Positions 22,251 through 33,225 of a stretch of 64,000 bases of DNA are shown here, piece after piece. Position numbers and translations under genes: made by a program. Under the pieces are notes generated by a model. That model saw only the letters and a list, made by a program, of their open reading frames with translations, did not search any database and was not told the origin of the DNA. Each line of letters opens with the position of its first letter. Position 1 is the stretch's first letter. Source of the DNA: Chaetomium olivaceum (lineage: Eukaryota > Ascomycota > Sordariomycetes > Sordariales > Chaetomiaceae); the NCBI GenBank assembly GCA_039881045.1, contig JAYWVB010000020.1, positions 124,001 to 188,000 on the forward strand, read 5' to 3'.

Positions 22251-24398
22251 ATGGCACCCAAAGCCAGGTTCGCAACGTCCCCCTCCCAGGAAACAACCCA
22301 AGGGCGCAGGCGAGCTTCTCTCTTCAGCCATACCAACCAAACCTTCATCTCAAAACCTTCCGAAGTGTCTCCTTCCCCGGCCGGGTCTATCTTTGGCACC
22401 AGCACCTCTTCATTTACCTTTACTGCTGGAGCTCCAGAAGTTACTCACATTAAACGCCCAATTGCCACCCCGAAACCGCCCTCGCTTTCTATTCCGACCT
22501 TTAACTTTACCAGTCCTCAGTATCCCAGCGACACGGGCGGAAGCGGGTCCTCAGATTCAGGAAGTCGGTCTCAGTCAATGAGCAGCCTGACAGGCGTTAT
22601 GGCCGACCTCGCGGTTTCGAAAGTGAAGCCCAAGAGTGTGACGAGCGAAAATGCGGCGTCACTGTCCGCTGCCTCCCTATCTGGCGAGAGTAAAGCTGCG
22701 TCCCCAAGTGTGGAAGACGAAGAATCCACGAGCGGAAGAAACGAGTGAGAAGAGCAGCGAGGACGAGTCAAGTGCCGCGTCCGACCTCAGCGGCGGCGAA
22801 GAGGCCGCATTCGACGCCCATCTGGCCCTGCTCCGGCGGCGCCCCGAACTCGACGAGCTCAACGAGATCAGGACGACGCCCATCTTTACGGAAGCGGTTC
22901 GCAAGTATGCCCTCACGCTTGCTGGCGGTGGGGTGGAACCACCTTTCAGTCAATATGGTCTGTTGGCTGGCGACCTGACCGGCAGTACCGACGGCGGCGG
23001 CTCTGATCCGCGGATCTTCTGGAACATCGCCGCGCCTTCCAGCTACTTCATCTGCGGTAGCCAAGGGTCCGGCAAGAGTCACACCTTGTCGTGCTTGCTA
23101 GAGAATGCCCTCGCGCCATGCAAAGCGAATGTTCTGCCTCGGCCCTTGACGGGCATCGTCTTCCACTACGACACCTTCATCTCGGACTCTGGCGGTTCCC
23201 CTGCGAGGTGGCCTGGCTATCCTCCAACAAGGACATCAAGGTTCGGGTCTTGTGTCCGCCAACAAACATCCGTACCATGCAGGTGAGCCTCCCCTTCTTC
23301 CATCACTCACAGCCCACGTGTTGACCGAAATCTCAGCGTCTGTACAAAAGGTTCCCCAACATCAGGGTTGAGGAGCTGCGCCTCAACCAGTCCGACCTGA
23401 ACACCAAACGTATGCTAGACTTGATGGCGGTCACCACAGGCGGGAATCTTCCCCTTTATCTCCACGTCGCCCAGCGCATCCTTCGCGACCTGCGCGTGGA
23501 CCAACAAAGGAGCGACACCGGGTTCGACTACACAGCGTTCAAGCAAAAGCTCGCTCTAGAGGATCTCACGGAGATGCAGCTATCCCCGCTGAAGCAACGC
23601 CTCGAAACACTCGAGTCTTTCATGGTCGAGGACCAAGCCAAAGCCTTCGACATGTTTCCAGGCGCCCGACCACCCCGGTCGCGCCGAGCCGCCGTGGCGC
23701 CGGGTACCTCCTGGAAACCTCACAACGGTCACCTCACCATTGTCGATCTTTCATGCCCCTGCGTCACCCCGGAGATGGCGTGCTCCCTCTTTAACATCTG
23801 CTTGTCCCTGTTTTTAGAACAAGACCCAGCCGCCGTCGGCCGCGTGGTCGCCCTTGACGAGGCTCATAAATACATGACCGAGTCGCAGGAATGCGCCGCG
23901 CTGACCGAGGCCCTCCTGGCGACCATCCGCCTACAGCGGCATATCGGCGCACGGGTGATCATCTCCACGCAAGAGCCCACCATCAGCCCCAAGCTGCTGG
24001 ACCTGTGCAGCGTCACGGTCGTTCACAGGTTCACGTCGCCGGACTGGCTGAGTGCGCTGAGGAAGCATCTCGTGGGGATGTCGTCTGGCGGTAAGCTGCT
24101 CGAGAAGGCTAGGAGGCTGAACTCGGGTGATGAGGACGAGGAGGAAGCGATGGATGGCGCCGGGGCGCTGACTTTGGGTGATGCGGACCCGGCACTGGAG
24201 TTGCTTTCGAGAATTGTGGACTTGAGGGTCGGCGAGGCGCTCCTGTTTGCGCCAAGCGCCATTATCGGCGTCAAGAAGAAGAAGGAGGGCGAAGCGAGCG
24301 CGCTAGGGGATGTTAGACGGCTGGCTCATGGCGTGCTAAAGGTGCGCATCCGCAACCGGACGACTGCCGATGGTGGTAGAAGCATCATGGCGTCTTGA
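22251..24398 (+). CDS. fungal P-loop NTPase (HerA/FtsK-like Walker motifs), two frame breaks
   Basis: Exons 22251-23282 and 23337-24398 (54-nt intron, TTGACC branch) encode about 698 residues. The first ~150 are Ser/Thr/Pro-rich. The ATPase core has Walker A GSQGSGKSHT (after SSYFIC), Walker B VVALDEAHKYM, and a later sensor-like stretch IISTQEPTISPKLLDLCSV followed by an Arg (VVHRF). This order resembles HerA/FtsK-class ATPases; that is inference. A Lys-rich tail (IIGVKKKKEGE) follows. Two frame changes occur: an extra base between about 22690 and 22745, and a missing base at the CCCC run 23198-23201, where SDSGGSP should continue into CEVAWLSSNKDIKVRVL. They cancel over the exon. Cellular role unknown; probably a conserved filamentous-fungal family. 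Confidence 0.78.
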
Positions 24399-25024
24399 GT
24401 TTTCGGGGTGGAATGTTTGGATTGTTTTGTGTATGGCGCTCTGGAAATCTGGCCGGGAGGAGGGGGTAAGGACAGCTGCTTGGTGTCATGATAGGTACCA
24501 GACCATAGCTATGAGCGTTGGTTATTGTGATGGGATTGTATGTACCACCGCGTGCGTTGTTCATGTTGGATTACAACTTGTTAGATCAGTTAATATTGAT
24601 AAAGCGTTAATACTGCGTAACACTCCTGAAAAGGTACGAAAGAGAAGAGATCAATGAGAAGGAGGGCGGTTCATAAGGAGAAGTTGGTGTTGGTTAGCGG
24701 TCGCTGACCTTTCAATGGAACCCCGTAAATAAGGTAACTTACATGTACATACATCCAATGCCCCTGAAGCCCCACGGCCCACGGCGCTGCTGTCTTGCAC
24801 TCCAGTGGGCCAACTCTCGCTAGAACTGCTTGCACAAATCACCGCGTTCTCCTGAACGCACTCAACATCGGTCAAGTTGCCACCGTCAATCTCACCTCAA
24901 CTTATCTCGGTCAGTCCCAGTCACCTCAATCATCGCACGCATTTGCCTATAACGCATTCCTGCATTTCCTACGTCTAAGCAACATCTCATCTTCATAGAA
25001 CACATTTTACCCCTTTCTCCCATC
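24399..25024. other. intergenic region
   Basis: About 626 bp between two tandem plus-strand genes; holds the 3' end of the NTPase gene and the promoter of the CCDC97-like gene. No gene seen. Confidence 0.55.
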
Positions 25025-25883
25025 ATGGCTCCACGGTTCGACTCACCCCCATCAACACCGCTCTCATTCTCACAACCCCGACCACGGCCACCGAGATCAC
25101 CAGGCCGCTTGGCCCAGATCCGAGCACAAAATCGGAGAAGGGCATATCTAGAGAAACATAGCAATTACTTTGAATCGAATGAACATGAACTTGCAGGTGA
25201 GAGCTATCCTACGACTTGAAAAGTCCAAGGTTAACCCCATCTTCAGACCCCCTCCTCTATGACTCGCTCATCCGGCGCTTTCAAACTCCCTCAGAGCGCG
25301 AAGCCGAAGGCCGCGAGAAGGGCTACGCCCGTGTGCTGGAGGGCTCCCTCCTCCGGGGCGAGGAGCGGCTAGCCAAGCTGCGAGAGCAGACCGTCGACAG
25401 GAACCAAGACGACACCGTCACCACTACAACCACCACCGTCGCCACGATAGAAGCAACAGCGAACGGAACAGGGGCTTCCCAATCCACCACAGCCACAAAC
25501 CCCCCAATCGAACCCTCCTCTCCAGTCCAAAAACCACCTTCCAACGCCCTAACCGCATCCCAAACCGCATCCCTCACCGCACCGCCTAAAACCCGCGCCG
25601 AAGGCCTCGCCAGTGGGAGGCCTTCCTGCGGGACCGGTTCGTGCGGGGCGAGGACGCCGACTTTGACTATGCGCTGGTGGACGGCGACGACGAGTATGAC
25701 GTGCTGGAGCGCGAGGAGAGGGAGGAGGCGTGGTTTGAGGCGGAGGATCCCGGGTGGGCGGATAGTGGGGGGAGTGGTGAGAGTGGTGAGAGTGGGAGTT
25801 GGGAGGGAGGGGGTGGTGAAGGGAGGAGGGAAGGGGGGAGGGAGAGGATGTTGTCTGGGGAGACGGGGGTGCAGGATTTCTAA
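25025..25883 (+). CDS. CCDC97-like protein (DUF2052), one frame break
   Basis: Exon 1 25025-25196 and exon 2 25247-25883 (50-nt intron, GGTTAAC branch) encode about 269 residues. The opening RLAQIRAQNRRRAYLEKHSNYFES and the start of exon 2 (DPLLYDSLIRRFQTPSEREAEGREKGYARVLEGSLLRGEERL) lead, after a Thr/Pro-rich linker, into WEAFLRDRFVRGEDADFDYALVDGDDEYD and an acidic, Gly/Glu-rich tail. This layout is that of CCDC97-like proteins, which in animals associate with the SF3B splicing complex; the fungal role is unknown. The two halves are in different frames: one added C in GCCAG at about 25609-25612 would give RAEGLAQWEAFLRDRF. An intron from 25527 to 25613 would also restore the frame but its donor is poor. 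Confidence 0.75.
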
Positions 25884-26139
25884 GGAGTTGGTTGCGTGCT
25901 TAGGGAGTGCGGTGTGTGTATGTATGTATCTAGGGGGTTAAGGTGTGGTGATTTTTGGGTGTTTACTCGGGACATAAAATTTCAAGTAACGTAAGTGACA
26001 ATCTATTGCTTGTTGCTACGAAGTGCTTGTGTACCTCAATCTATCCTAATGTTGAACACCTTAAAACATCCGACGCCAAACAAAATGCTCCCCGCCCATC
26101 CATGCTCTCAACCCCATTTTCGCGCTTCTGCACCTATTA
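25884..26139. other. short convergent gap
   Basis: 256 bp separate the stop codons of the CCDC97-like gene (+) and the DUF6590 gene (-). AT-rich; expected to hold both polyadenylation regions. Confidence 0.6.
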
Positions 26140-27741
26140 TTACAACACGATATCTTTGTAGTACTGCTCCAGCGAAGGCAAAGAATTTGGGTGCACTCGC
26201 CCGACTTTAGCAACCTTCAGGTTATCCTCGACTGTGTAAATCCTCCCGCAGTCGAGCCTAGCAATCGGCGAGATGTAGTACTCGGCGTCCTCAATGATGA
26301 TGGCGATAGGCTCCCTAGTGATGTCCTCGTCGTCAAAAGGGGCCTCGGGCTGGACAGTTGCCCTGAACAGCACCGCATGGTCCCCCACCCGGCTGCGGCT
26401 CGTCCTACTGGCGGCCTTGCCCGCGTACGTTGTGACTGTGAAACATAGCGAATGGTGCAGCCGCCGTTTCACAACGACAAACCAGCGGATTCTGGCGACG
26501 GGCCTCTGTCCGTGAAAAGCCGGGCAGTCGCTCGACCACGTTCTGGGCTTGGGTTGCTGCTGGACTACATCTTCAGTGCTGGGTTCAAACCAAACCGTCG
26601 CAAAGACGCGGCCGGTGCAAAAGAAGCGCTTGGGCTTGGATATGGTGCTGAATTCTGGGACAGGTGTTAGGCAGTGTCAAAGTTGCAAATCAAGGTTGGG
26701 GGGGGTACTTCTGCTACAGGGAAGTATCGGACATACCAGGACCCAGTGGTTCTTCATATGCAGGTCTTTGTGGCTGAGGAGATATCATCGGTTTGGGGAT
26801 AGGGTTAGGCCTGCGCACCGGCGAGCTGCCGCGGGGCTGTGTTTCTCCTCCGCTGTCGAAACGTTGGATGTTATGGTTAGGATCTGGGCTTGCTGGGGCT
26901 AGGGGTGGGACCCCAGCCGTCTGGTGCTCTGTAAACAGCTCTTTTTTGCCATCTGCTCTCATGTTAGTCCTTACTTTCTACGAAGGAACCCAGACTAGCC
27001 ACATACCTCGCCCTTTCACAACATAGTCGTCGTCTTCCACCGACCATTCCCACCTCCGACGCTCGCCATACTCCTTGACAAGCTCAGGGTACTCTTGGGG
27101 ACCCGGCTTGGAAGTAATGCTAGAGTGAGAATAGCTACTCTCATTATCCTCCGCTCGAAGCAGAGGAGCGAACCCAGTGGGCGTCTTCTCGGCTACTTGC
27201 TCCTCTGTTAGCCCTTTCCCGGCTTTGACTGAGGCATGGGACAAGGGCATACTTTGGTGCTCTGCGGTGGAGTATGTAATGGATGTTATGAACGTGGAAC
27301 ACTCATCGGGGTGAGGCATCCTGACACGCACGTCCAAGGCGCCTCCGGCTGTCTCGATCATTATAAAGGCCGCTGCCACCTGCGGGGTCGCAATCGCCGC
27401 CAATATGTGAAGACAAGAACCATGGACACAGAACTGGTGCTTTGTCCGATCGAGCTGGGGTGGTGCTACCGAGAAAGGTCGGTAGCTAACTAGGTAGTTA
27501 GCATTCTAAGCGGAGAGTTCGAAGATAAGATTAAGATGAAGTGAGCATGGTGAGAAACTTAAAGCAAGGCAGAAATGGAACCGAGGCAGCGGGCTCTATC
27601 CAAGCTGAAACAAGGAACAATTCGCGCCGAGTCACCGAGGTTTTTAGGGCGGCCCGTATTGGGTATTTCGGCCAGCAAGGCAGCCCTGTTTTGACACTTA
27701 CCGGACGTCGTCAAGTAGTACAGCATTTCCGCGTGTTCCAT
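26140..27741 (-). CDS. DUF6590 domain protein
   Basis: Four exons (27741-27702, 27465-27007, 26952-26737, 26654-26140) keep the frame at every junction and give 409 residues. The C-terminal exon holds a DUF6590 domain, a family confined to fungi: FCTGRVFATVWFEP, then RIRWFVVVKRRLHHSLCFTVTTYAG, HAVLF, IIIEDAEYYISPIARLDCG, and RIYTVEDNLKVAKVGRVHPN ending in LPSLEQYYKD. The N-terminal half (KHQFCVHGSCLHILAAIATPQ...) is not recognised; the middle is Pro-rich. The first exon is only 40 nt (start ATG at 27741) and the first intron is 236 nt; this join is inferred from the frame, the GTAAGT donor and a CTAAC-type branch site. Members of the family are often present in many copies; no biochemical function is known to me. 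Confidence 0.75.
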
Positions 27742-28562
27742 GGGAGTAAGAGGGGGGAAGGGTAGGTCGACCTTGAGATGCCTTAGCTAGGCCAACCACG
27801 CCACCACTCCCGCCAGCCTGGCGCACTGCACCAATCATAAACCATCACTCACCCACCAGTCACACCTGGACTGGCCGGTCTCAATGAACATTTACAATTA
27901 CCTAATTGGGAGATCACAGAAAATTGAGGCTTGCCAGCGAATAACTACCAGAGCATTTCTTCATTCCGTCGATCCGATCAACACGGTCTCACATCGAAGC
28001 CAGAAAAGGCGGGTTCATTCGTCATACAGAACTAGACCTTGTCTCTCTCTCTCGGAAAGTATGGACTTTCTAGTGGCAATGCTCGCAACTCCCGCCGAGA
28101 TGTGCATGTTCCAAGAAGGTGAATACCCCGGGAAGCCACTCCCTGACCGACATTTACTGGTACGCAAGCCACTGGCTCCGGGGACGAGCCGTACCAAAGA
28201 TATCAAGCCAACGCACACACCGACTCATGGCTCACAGCAAATCGGTGTTGCTCAACATGTCGGAAGTGGGAAGCCGGCGTTCCCGGTATGCCAGGACGCC
28301 AGCGAAGTCACGATACCAAGAACCGGTGCAGAGGGCTGGATGGAGAGCAAGGATAGAAAAATGCGTCCCTGATTATCCCTAGGTATCGATCGTCCCGGGA
28401 ACGCTGCTCCCTCGCCTCACTCACCAACCCCCTGACGCCAGACACGGTCCAGATGTTACATCCCTTACATCGCCTTACGTAGCAAAAAACCACATCAGTA
28501 AGAACAACAACAACCAAAAGCCACAAACGGAAACACAAAAAAAGCACAGTCCGGCACGCCCC
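27742..28562. other. intergenic region
   Basis: About 820 bp upstream of the DUF6590 gene and 3' of the next minus-strand gene. Short frames only; no gene supported. Confidence 0.5.
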
Positions 28563-30634
28563 TTAGCCCGCATGATGGTGCTGCACCTGGCTGCCCATGA
28601 CCTCCTGTGGCGGATCCACCTCCCTGTTGGCACTCATCTCAGGCACGTTCTGCGAATAGCCTGCTTGTTGTTGCTGGGGGTACGCATACCCGGCCTGCGG
28701 ATGCGGGTAGTACTGCCCTTGCCCCTGTCCCTGAGGTGACATTTGCTGCACCGGGGAAGCACCATAGTACTGCTGCTGCTGCTGCTGCTGCTGTGTTAGG
28801 TAATGTTGTTGTTGTGGTTGAGCTGCGTATTGCTGCGGATATTGATGCTGGTAACCATACTGTGGGTAATGCTGCTGCTGATGGCCCTCATCCGTCTCCG
28901 CAATGGGTGCAGGATAGCCCTGCCCGTTGACACCCACCGCTGGGCTGCCCGTTCCGCTCCTGCTGCCGGCGAAGTAACCCGGCTGGCCGTTGTGTAGCAA
29001 GTTCTGGCCGTTCTGAGAGCTCAATTCGCTCACGCCACCACCAGAAGTGCCTGTGTGCTGGGGGATGAGAGCGGCGGGTGACCCGGAGATCCCGCTAGTC
29101 ACAGTGCTGGTGCGATCCAAGGGTGGGGGAATTGGCATTGCTGCCATGCCTGGGTGAAAAGTTCCCGGGGGGTATTGACTGTTTGGCACATTTGCTTGTG
29201 GCATCATCTGGGGTTGTTTGAAGGGCTGCTGCTGCTGCTGCTGCTGCTGCATCTGTACCTGGGTTGGGGGGGCTGGTTGCTGGGCTTCAGCCAGCTTCTT
29301 GTTCTTGCGGCGAGATCTCCACAAGCAGATGGCGAGACCAGCGATGAGGATGACCGCAACGCCCGCTCCGGCACCGATACCTGCTTTGGCCGCGGTCGAA
29401 AGCCCGCCACCCCCAGGATCCGCGACCTCGAAGCGCATCGACCAGACGATGTTGACGACGGCCGATGTTGGCTTGTCCTTCGTTTTCGCGTCCTTTTCAA
29501 GGGTGAGGGTAGGAGGTTCGACGGTTGAGATGGAACTCCAACAAGGCGTGATGCCACCTACAGCCTTCGTGAAAGGCCAAAAACCGCTAATCAAAATTAG
29601 CAACAGTCGAAGGGGGGGAGGGGAGCTACATACTTGGGACAACATCCGCCGGAGATGGAGTAGTAGTCGTCGGCACAGCTCGCCAGCACAGCCAAGTCAC
29701 CGTTGACGGGTGTCGGGAAGTCAACGCTGTCTCGGGCATTGACCGCAGCCGCGTCGGTAGCAGCACTACCCGCCAGGGAGGCTGGAGTTCCCACGGCCCA
29801 AGGGCAACACTCAGGCCTGTCGTTCACACAGCCCACGAAACCGCCATAGTAGACGGTGTTGCCGGCATCCACAAGCGTAAAGTCGGTTTGGCTACACGGG
29901 CCTTTGAGAAGTTCTCCGTCCCCTTGGTACTGGGGCGGTTGGCCATAGTCGGGCTGCCGAATAGCGCCTGTGGCTCGGACCACGTCTACCGTCCTAAACT
30001 GCCCGTCAGTCACGTCCGCAAGTATCTGGTGAAGCCATTCGACGTACTCAAAATCTAGGGACACGCTAGTTCTAAAATACCGGTTAGCCTCAGTGATCCT
30101 AGGGTGGAAAGGCCTCGACTTACGGGGCTTGAATCTGGGCCATAACACCGGGCGGAATGCTTCCACAGTACTCGTAATAGTAGGACCGCTGATAGTCGCC
30201 GTAACCTACATAGCCTGAGTGTTAGCAGAGCATAGCCCTTCCCTATCCGGTGCCGGATCTGGACGTGCCTGCAGATCCGAAATAGTAGCTTGCACAGGTC
30301 CCCGTGGCAATTTGCGAGTAAAAGCAGTCGAGATAGGAGATTCCATAGGTGCAGAAGCAGGCTGTCGCTACCGAGTTGTAATCGGTCGCTGCGAGGATGT
30401 CATCATAGCAGCCGCTAAGAAGGCTCGTACACTGGAGGCCATTGTTAAAGTTCTGGTGAACCCTACGTTAGCTGTTTGACAGAACCCTCCAACAAGTGGC
30501 CTGGGACGGGTTCATACGTAACAATCCGCGTTGCTGCCGCCAAAATAGTCGGTCTGGCGAGGTTGAATAAGCCCGTACGCGCTCGCCAACGTCGGCGAGA
30601 GGGTAGACGTCGGTGACGCCGTTGCGATCAACAT
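28563..30634 (-). CDS. single-pass Cys-rich cell-surface protein with Gln-rich cytoplasmic tail
   Basis: Five exons (30634-30518, 30452-30269, 30214-30124, 30071-29634, 29586-28563) give 617 residues. The N-terminal half is Cys-rich: YFGGSNADCY, LQCTSLLSGCYDDI, ATACFCTYGISYLDCFYSQ, YEYCGSIPPG, VGCVNDRPECCPW and SISGGCCP. One membrane span (STAAKAGIGAGAGVAVILIA) is followed by a basic stop-transfer RRKNKK. A Gln/Pro/Tyr-rich tail carries polyglutamine runs (CTG on the plus strand at 28771-28791 and 29228-29250). This looks like a fungal plasma-membrane protein facing the wall, perhaps a sensor; I do not recognise the family by name. Exon 2 ends in a GC donor (GCACGT); a GT donor about 30 bases earlier would delete CASYYFGS. 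The N-terminal signal sequence is weak, so the true start may lie further upstream. Confidence 0.65.
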
Positions 30635-32241
30635 CGTAGCGTATCTGTATCCTCGGTATAACGCCCACTCCTCATACGAAGTAGAGGAACACAATATGCA
30701 AGACGCGAGAGCGCGTCAACGATGGTGTTGAGTTGGCGGTGTTTTTCCGTCAACGGCCCAGGCCGGCCGGTCAGCCTTGCAGTCCGATGGCATGCCGTTT
30801 GGGTACCAACCCAGTCCCAAAACGCATGGCGTTGCCCACCTCGCTTCCCCCTTGACGGCAGTTCGATATTGGATGCAGCAGGGGATCATGATGTCCAATG
30901 CGAAGGCATTCTCAGCGAGAGCCTGCATGTAGTGGCGTTTCTCCGTGAAGCTGATAGGCCTGCCTTGCCGAAAAGTCCTGGGGCTGAACTTCTAGCCCCA
31001 GCTTGGCAGTCTGGATTGTGTGGTGTGGTGTTGATAGCGTTGATGCGCCCAGCTTCTTTGGTGCTGTTGGAGCTGGGCATAATGGGCTGCAAAGAAACGA
31101 TGGGCGGTTAACCAGAAAATTCGGTGATAGGCACCCTTTAACATGTCGAACAGGCTTCCATCACCACCACAACATACATTTGGTGGTTTGGTAGTTTGGT
31201 TGACCCTTTCTCCAGCTTGGTCGCCAAGCTTGGCAACGGCTTCGTCCCAATAAAGTCAGCCAGCCCCAGAATGTCTCACAGCAGCTCGCCTGGCTCGAAA
31301 CCTGCATGCATTGGAACCCTGGGTGCACCTATCTCATGAGCCTGGAACCACTGTGATCGTGTGTCATTGCTCCCGACGCGAGTCAGAGCATGCCCTCCGA
31401 GGATGCAGGCTGATGAGATGGAAGAATGGGAGAATGGGAGCCTCCACTGCCAAGTCCGCAAATCGATTCGAGGTGCGAGGTCTTGAGAAAGCCGGCCCGC
31501 AAATTCCCCGTTTTCTCCCACATTCCTGCGAAGAACATTCCATTCCACCGCATCCCCGCCTTCGATCTATCCATCCATCCCCCACAACTCGCCCTCACCA
31601 CAGCACATGATGCGCCGAACATCGCTGGACCAACAGCCAGTGGAGACTCGCATCTCTTCCCAGTACCCCGGGCGACGGGCTGGGTTTGCTTACTGCAATG
31701 CAGTCTGCCCCTGCAGCTTTGATTATCCGCGTAAATGACGCAGGTATATAGGTACTGTACCACTGTGTGCGTAGGAGCAGCGCGCAAACAGAAATATCTC
31801 AACCCCAACCAGCCTCGCGATGATCTTGAGAAACACCCAGCCCGCAAGTCACGGCAACGGCACGGCAAAGACCCCGCCGACCCGCCAAGTGTCTTGCCCG
31901 GAATACTGGCCGGACGGTTAAATGGGGATAAATAGGAATATGGGACCAGACCCTCGTGCTTCCGACATCCACGCGCCCGTCCGACCCAGCTTGACGGGGC
32001 ATTGGAGACGATCCAACGCCGTCTGTGAGGCCCCCTTAGCGGTTGAAGTCATTTGATACTGTGTAGATCCTCTATATAAGCCGAGGGAGTCCCTCTGCCT
32101 GTGTGAACCTCTCCTCCACGCTCTGCCCATCACCATACCTAATCATCCCTCCATAACACTTCAAGAGAATCAACCTGCCCCTCCCCCGCACCCCGCATCA
32201 CTACCCCGCTACTCCAACTTTCCCCCCAGACGGCCATCACC
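30635..32241. other. 1.6 kb divergent intergenic region
   Basis: Between the surface-protein gene (-) and the GH43 gene (+). A TATA-like box lies at 32071-32080. Other open frames are spurious. If the surface-protein gene has an extra 5' exon it lies at the left end. Confidence 0.5.
32071..32080 (+). promoter_or_regulatory. TATA-like box of the GH43 gene
   Basis: TCTATATAAG stands 162 bases upstream of the GH43 start codon, and the leader after it is CT- and CA-rich. This fits a strongly regulated promoter, as expected for a carbohydrate enzyme. Confidence 0.5.
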
Positions 32242-33225
32242 ATGGCGCCTCTGATCACCCATCTCTACACAGCCGATCCCTCTGCCCACGTCTTCGAGGG
32301 CAAGGTGTACATCTACCCGTCGCACGATCGTGAGACCGACATCCAGTTCAACGACAATGGCGACCAATATGACATGGCCGACTACCATGTCTTCAGCACC
32401 GACTCGCTGGACCCCGTCGCCCCCGTGACCGACCACGGCGTCGTGCTCAAGACAGAGGACGTCCCCTGGGTGTCGAAGCAGCTCTGGGCCCCGGATGCCG
32501 CTTTCAAGGACGGCAAATACTACCTCTACTTCCCCGCCCGTGACAAGAAGGGCATCTTCCGCATTGGTGTGGCTGTGGGCGACCGCCCCGAGGGCCCCTT
32601 CAAGGCGGACCCGGAGCCGATCAAGGGCAGCTACAGCATTGACCCGGCCACATTTGTCGACGAAGACGGCCAGGCCTACATGTATTTTGGCGGACTCTGG
32701 GGCGGCCAACTGCAGTGTTACCAGAAGGGCAACGACATCTTCGAGGATGAGTGGCAGGGTCCCAAGGAGCCCTCAGGCGAGGGTGCCCGCGCGCTGGGCC
32801 CCCGCGTGGCCAAGATGACGGACGATATGCGCCAGTTCGCGACCGAGGTGAAGGAGATCCAGATCCTAGCGCCCGAGACAGGCGAGCCGATCCTCGCCGA
32901 CGACCACGACCGGCGCTTCTTCGAGGCCGCCTGGATGCACAAGTACAACGGCAAGTACTACTTCAGCTACTCGACCGGCGACACCCACTACCTGGCGTAC
33001 GGCGTCGGCGACAACCCGTACGGGCCCTTCACCTACGGCGGGCGCATCCTCGAGCCGGTGCTCGGCTGGACCACCCACCACTCCATCGTCGAGTTCAAGG
33101 GCCGTTGGTGGTTGTTCCACCACGACTGCGAGCTCAGCAAGGGCGTCAACCACCTGCGGTCCGTCAAGGTCAAGGAGATCTTTTATGACAAGGACGGCAA
33201 GATTGTCACCGAGAAGCCCGAGTAG
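32242..33225 (+). CDS. GH43 family glycosidase, intracellular (probable beta-xylosidase/arabinofuranosidase)
   Basis: An intronless frame of 327 residues with a good start context (ATCACCATGGCG) and no signal peptide, so it acts inside the cell. The three acidic residues of the GH43 five-blade propeller are visible: Asp12 (HLYTADPSAHVFEG, general base), Asp134 (YSIDPATFVDEDG, pKa modulator) and Glu228 (FFEAAWMHKYNGKYY, general acid). WAPDAAFKDGKYYLYFPA and GWTTHHSI also fit. Known fungal enzymes of this type remove xylose or arabinose from short oligosaccharides taken up by the cell; the exact specificity cannot be read from sequence. Followed by an AATAAA at 33248. Confidence 0.9.
   Translation: MAPLITHLYTADPSAHVFEGKVYIYPSHDRETDIQFNDNGDQYDMADYHVFSTDSLDPVAPVTDHGVVLKTEDVPWVSKQLWAPDAAFKDGKYYLYFPARDKKGIFRIGVAVGDRPEGPFKADPEPIKGSYSIDPATFVDEDGQAYMYFGGLWGGQLQCYQKGNDIFEDEWQGPKEPSGEGARALGPRVAKMTDDMRQFATEVKEIQILAPETGEPILADDHDRRFFEAAWMHKYNGKYYFSYSTGDTHYLAYGVGDNPYGPFTYGGRILEPVLGWTTHHSIVEFKGRWWLFHHDCELSKGVNHLRSVKVKEIFYDKDGKIVTEKPE

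Noticed and set aside
32209..32709. 166-codon minus-strand frame across the start of the GH43 gene
   Set aside because: Antisense shadow of a well-supported glycosidase.
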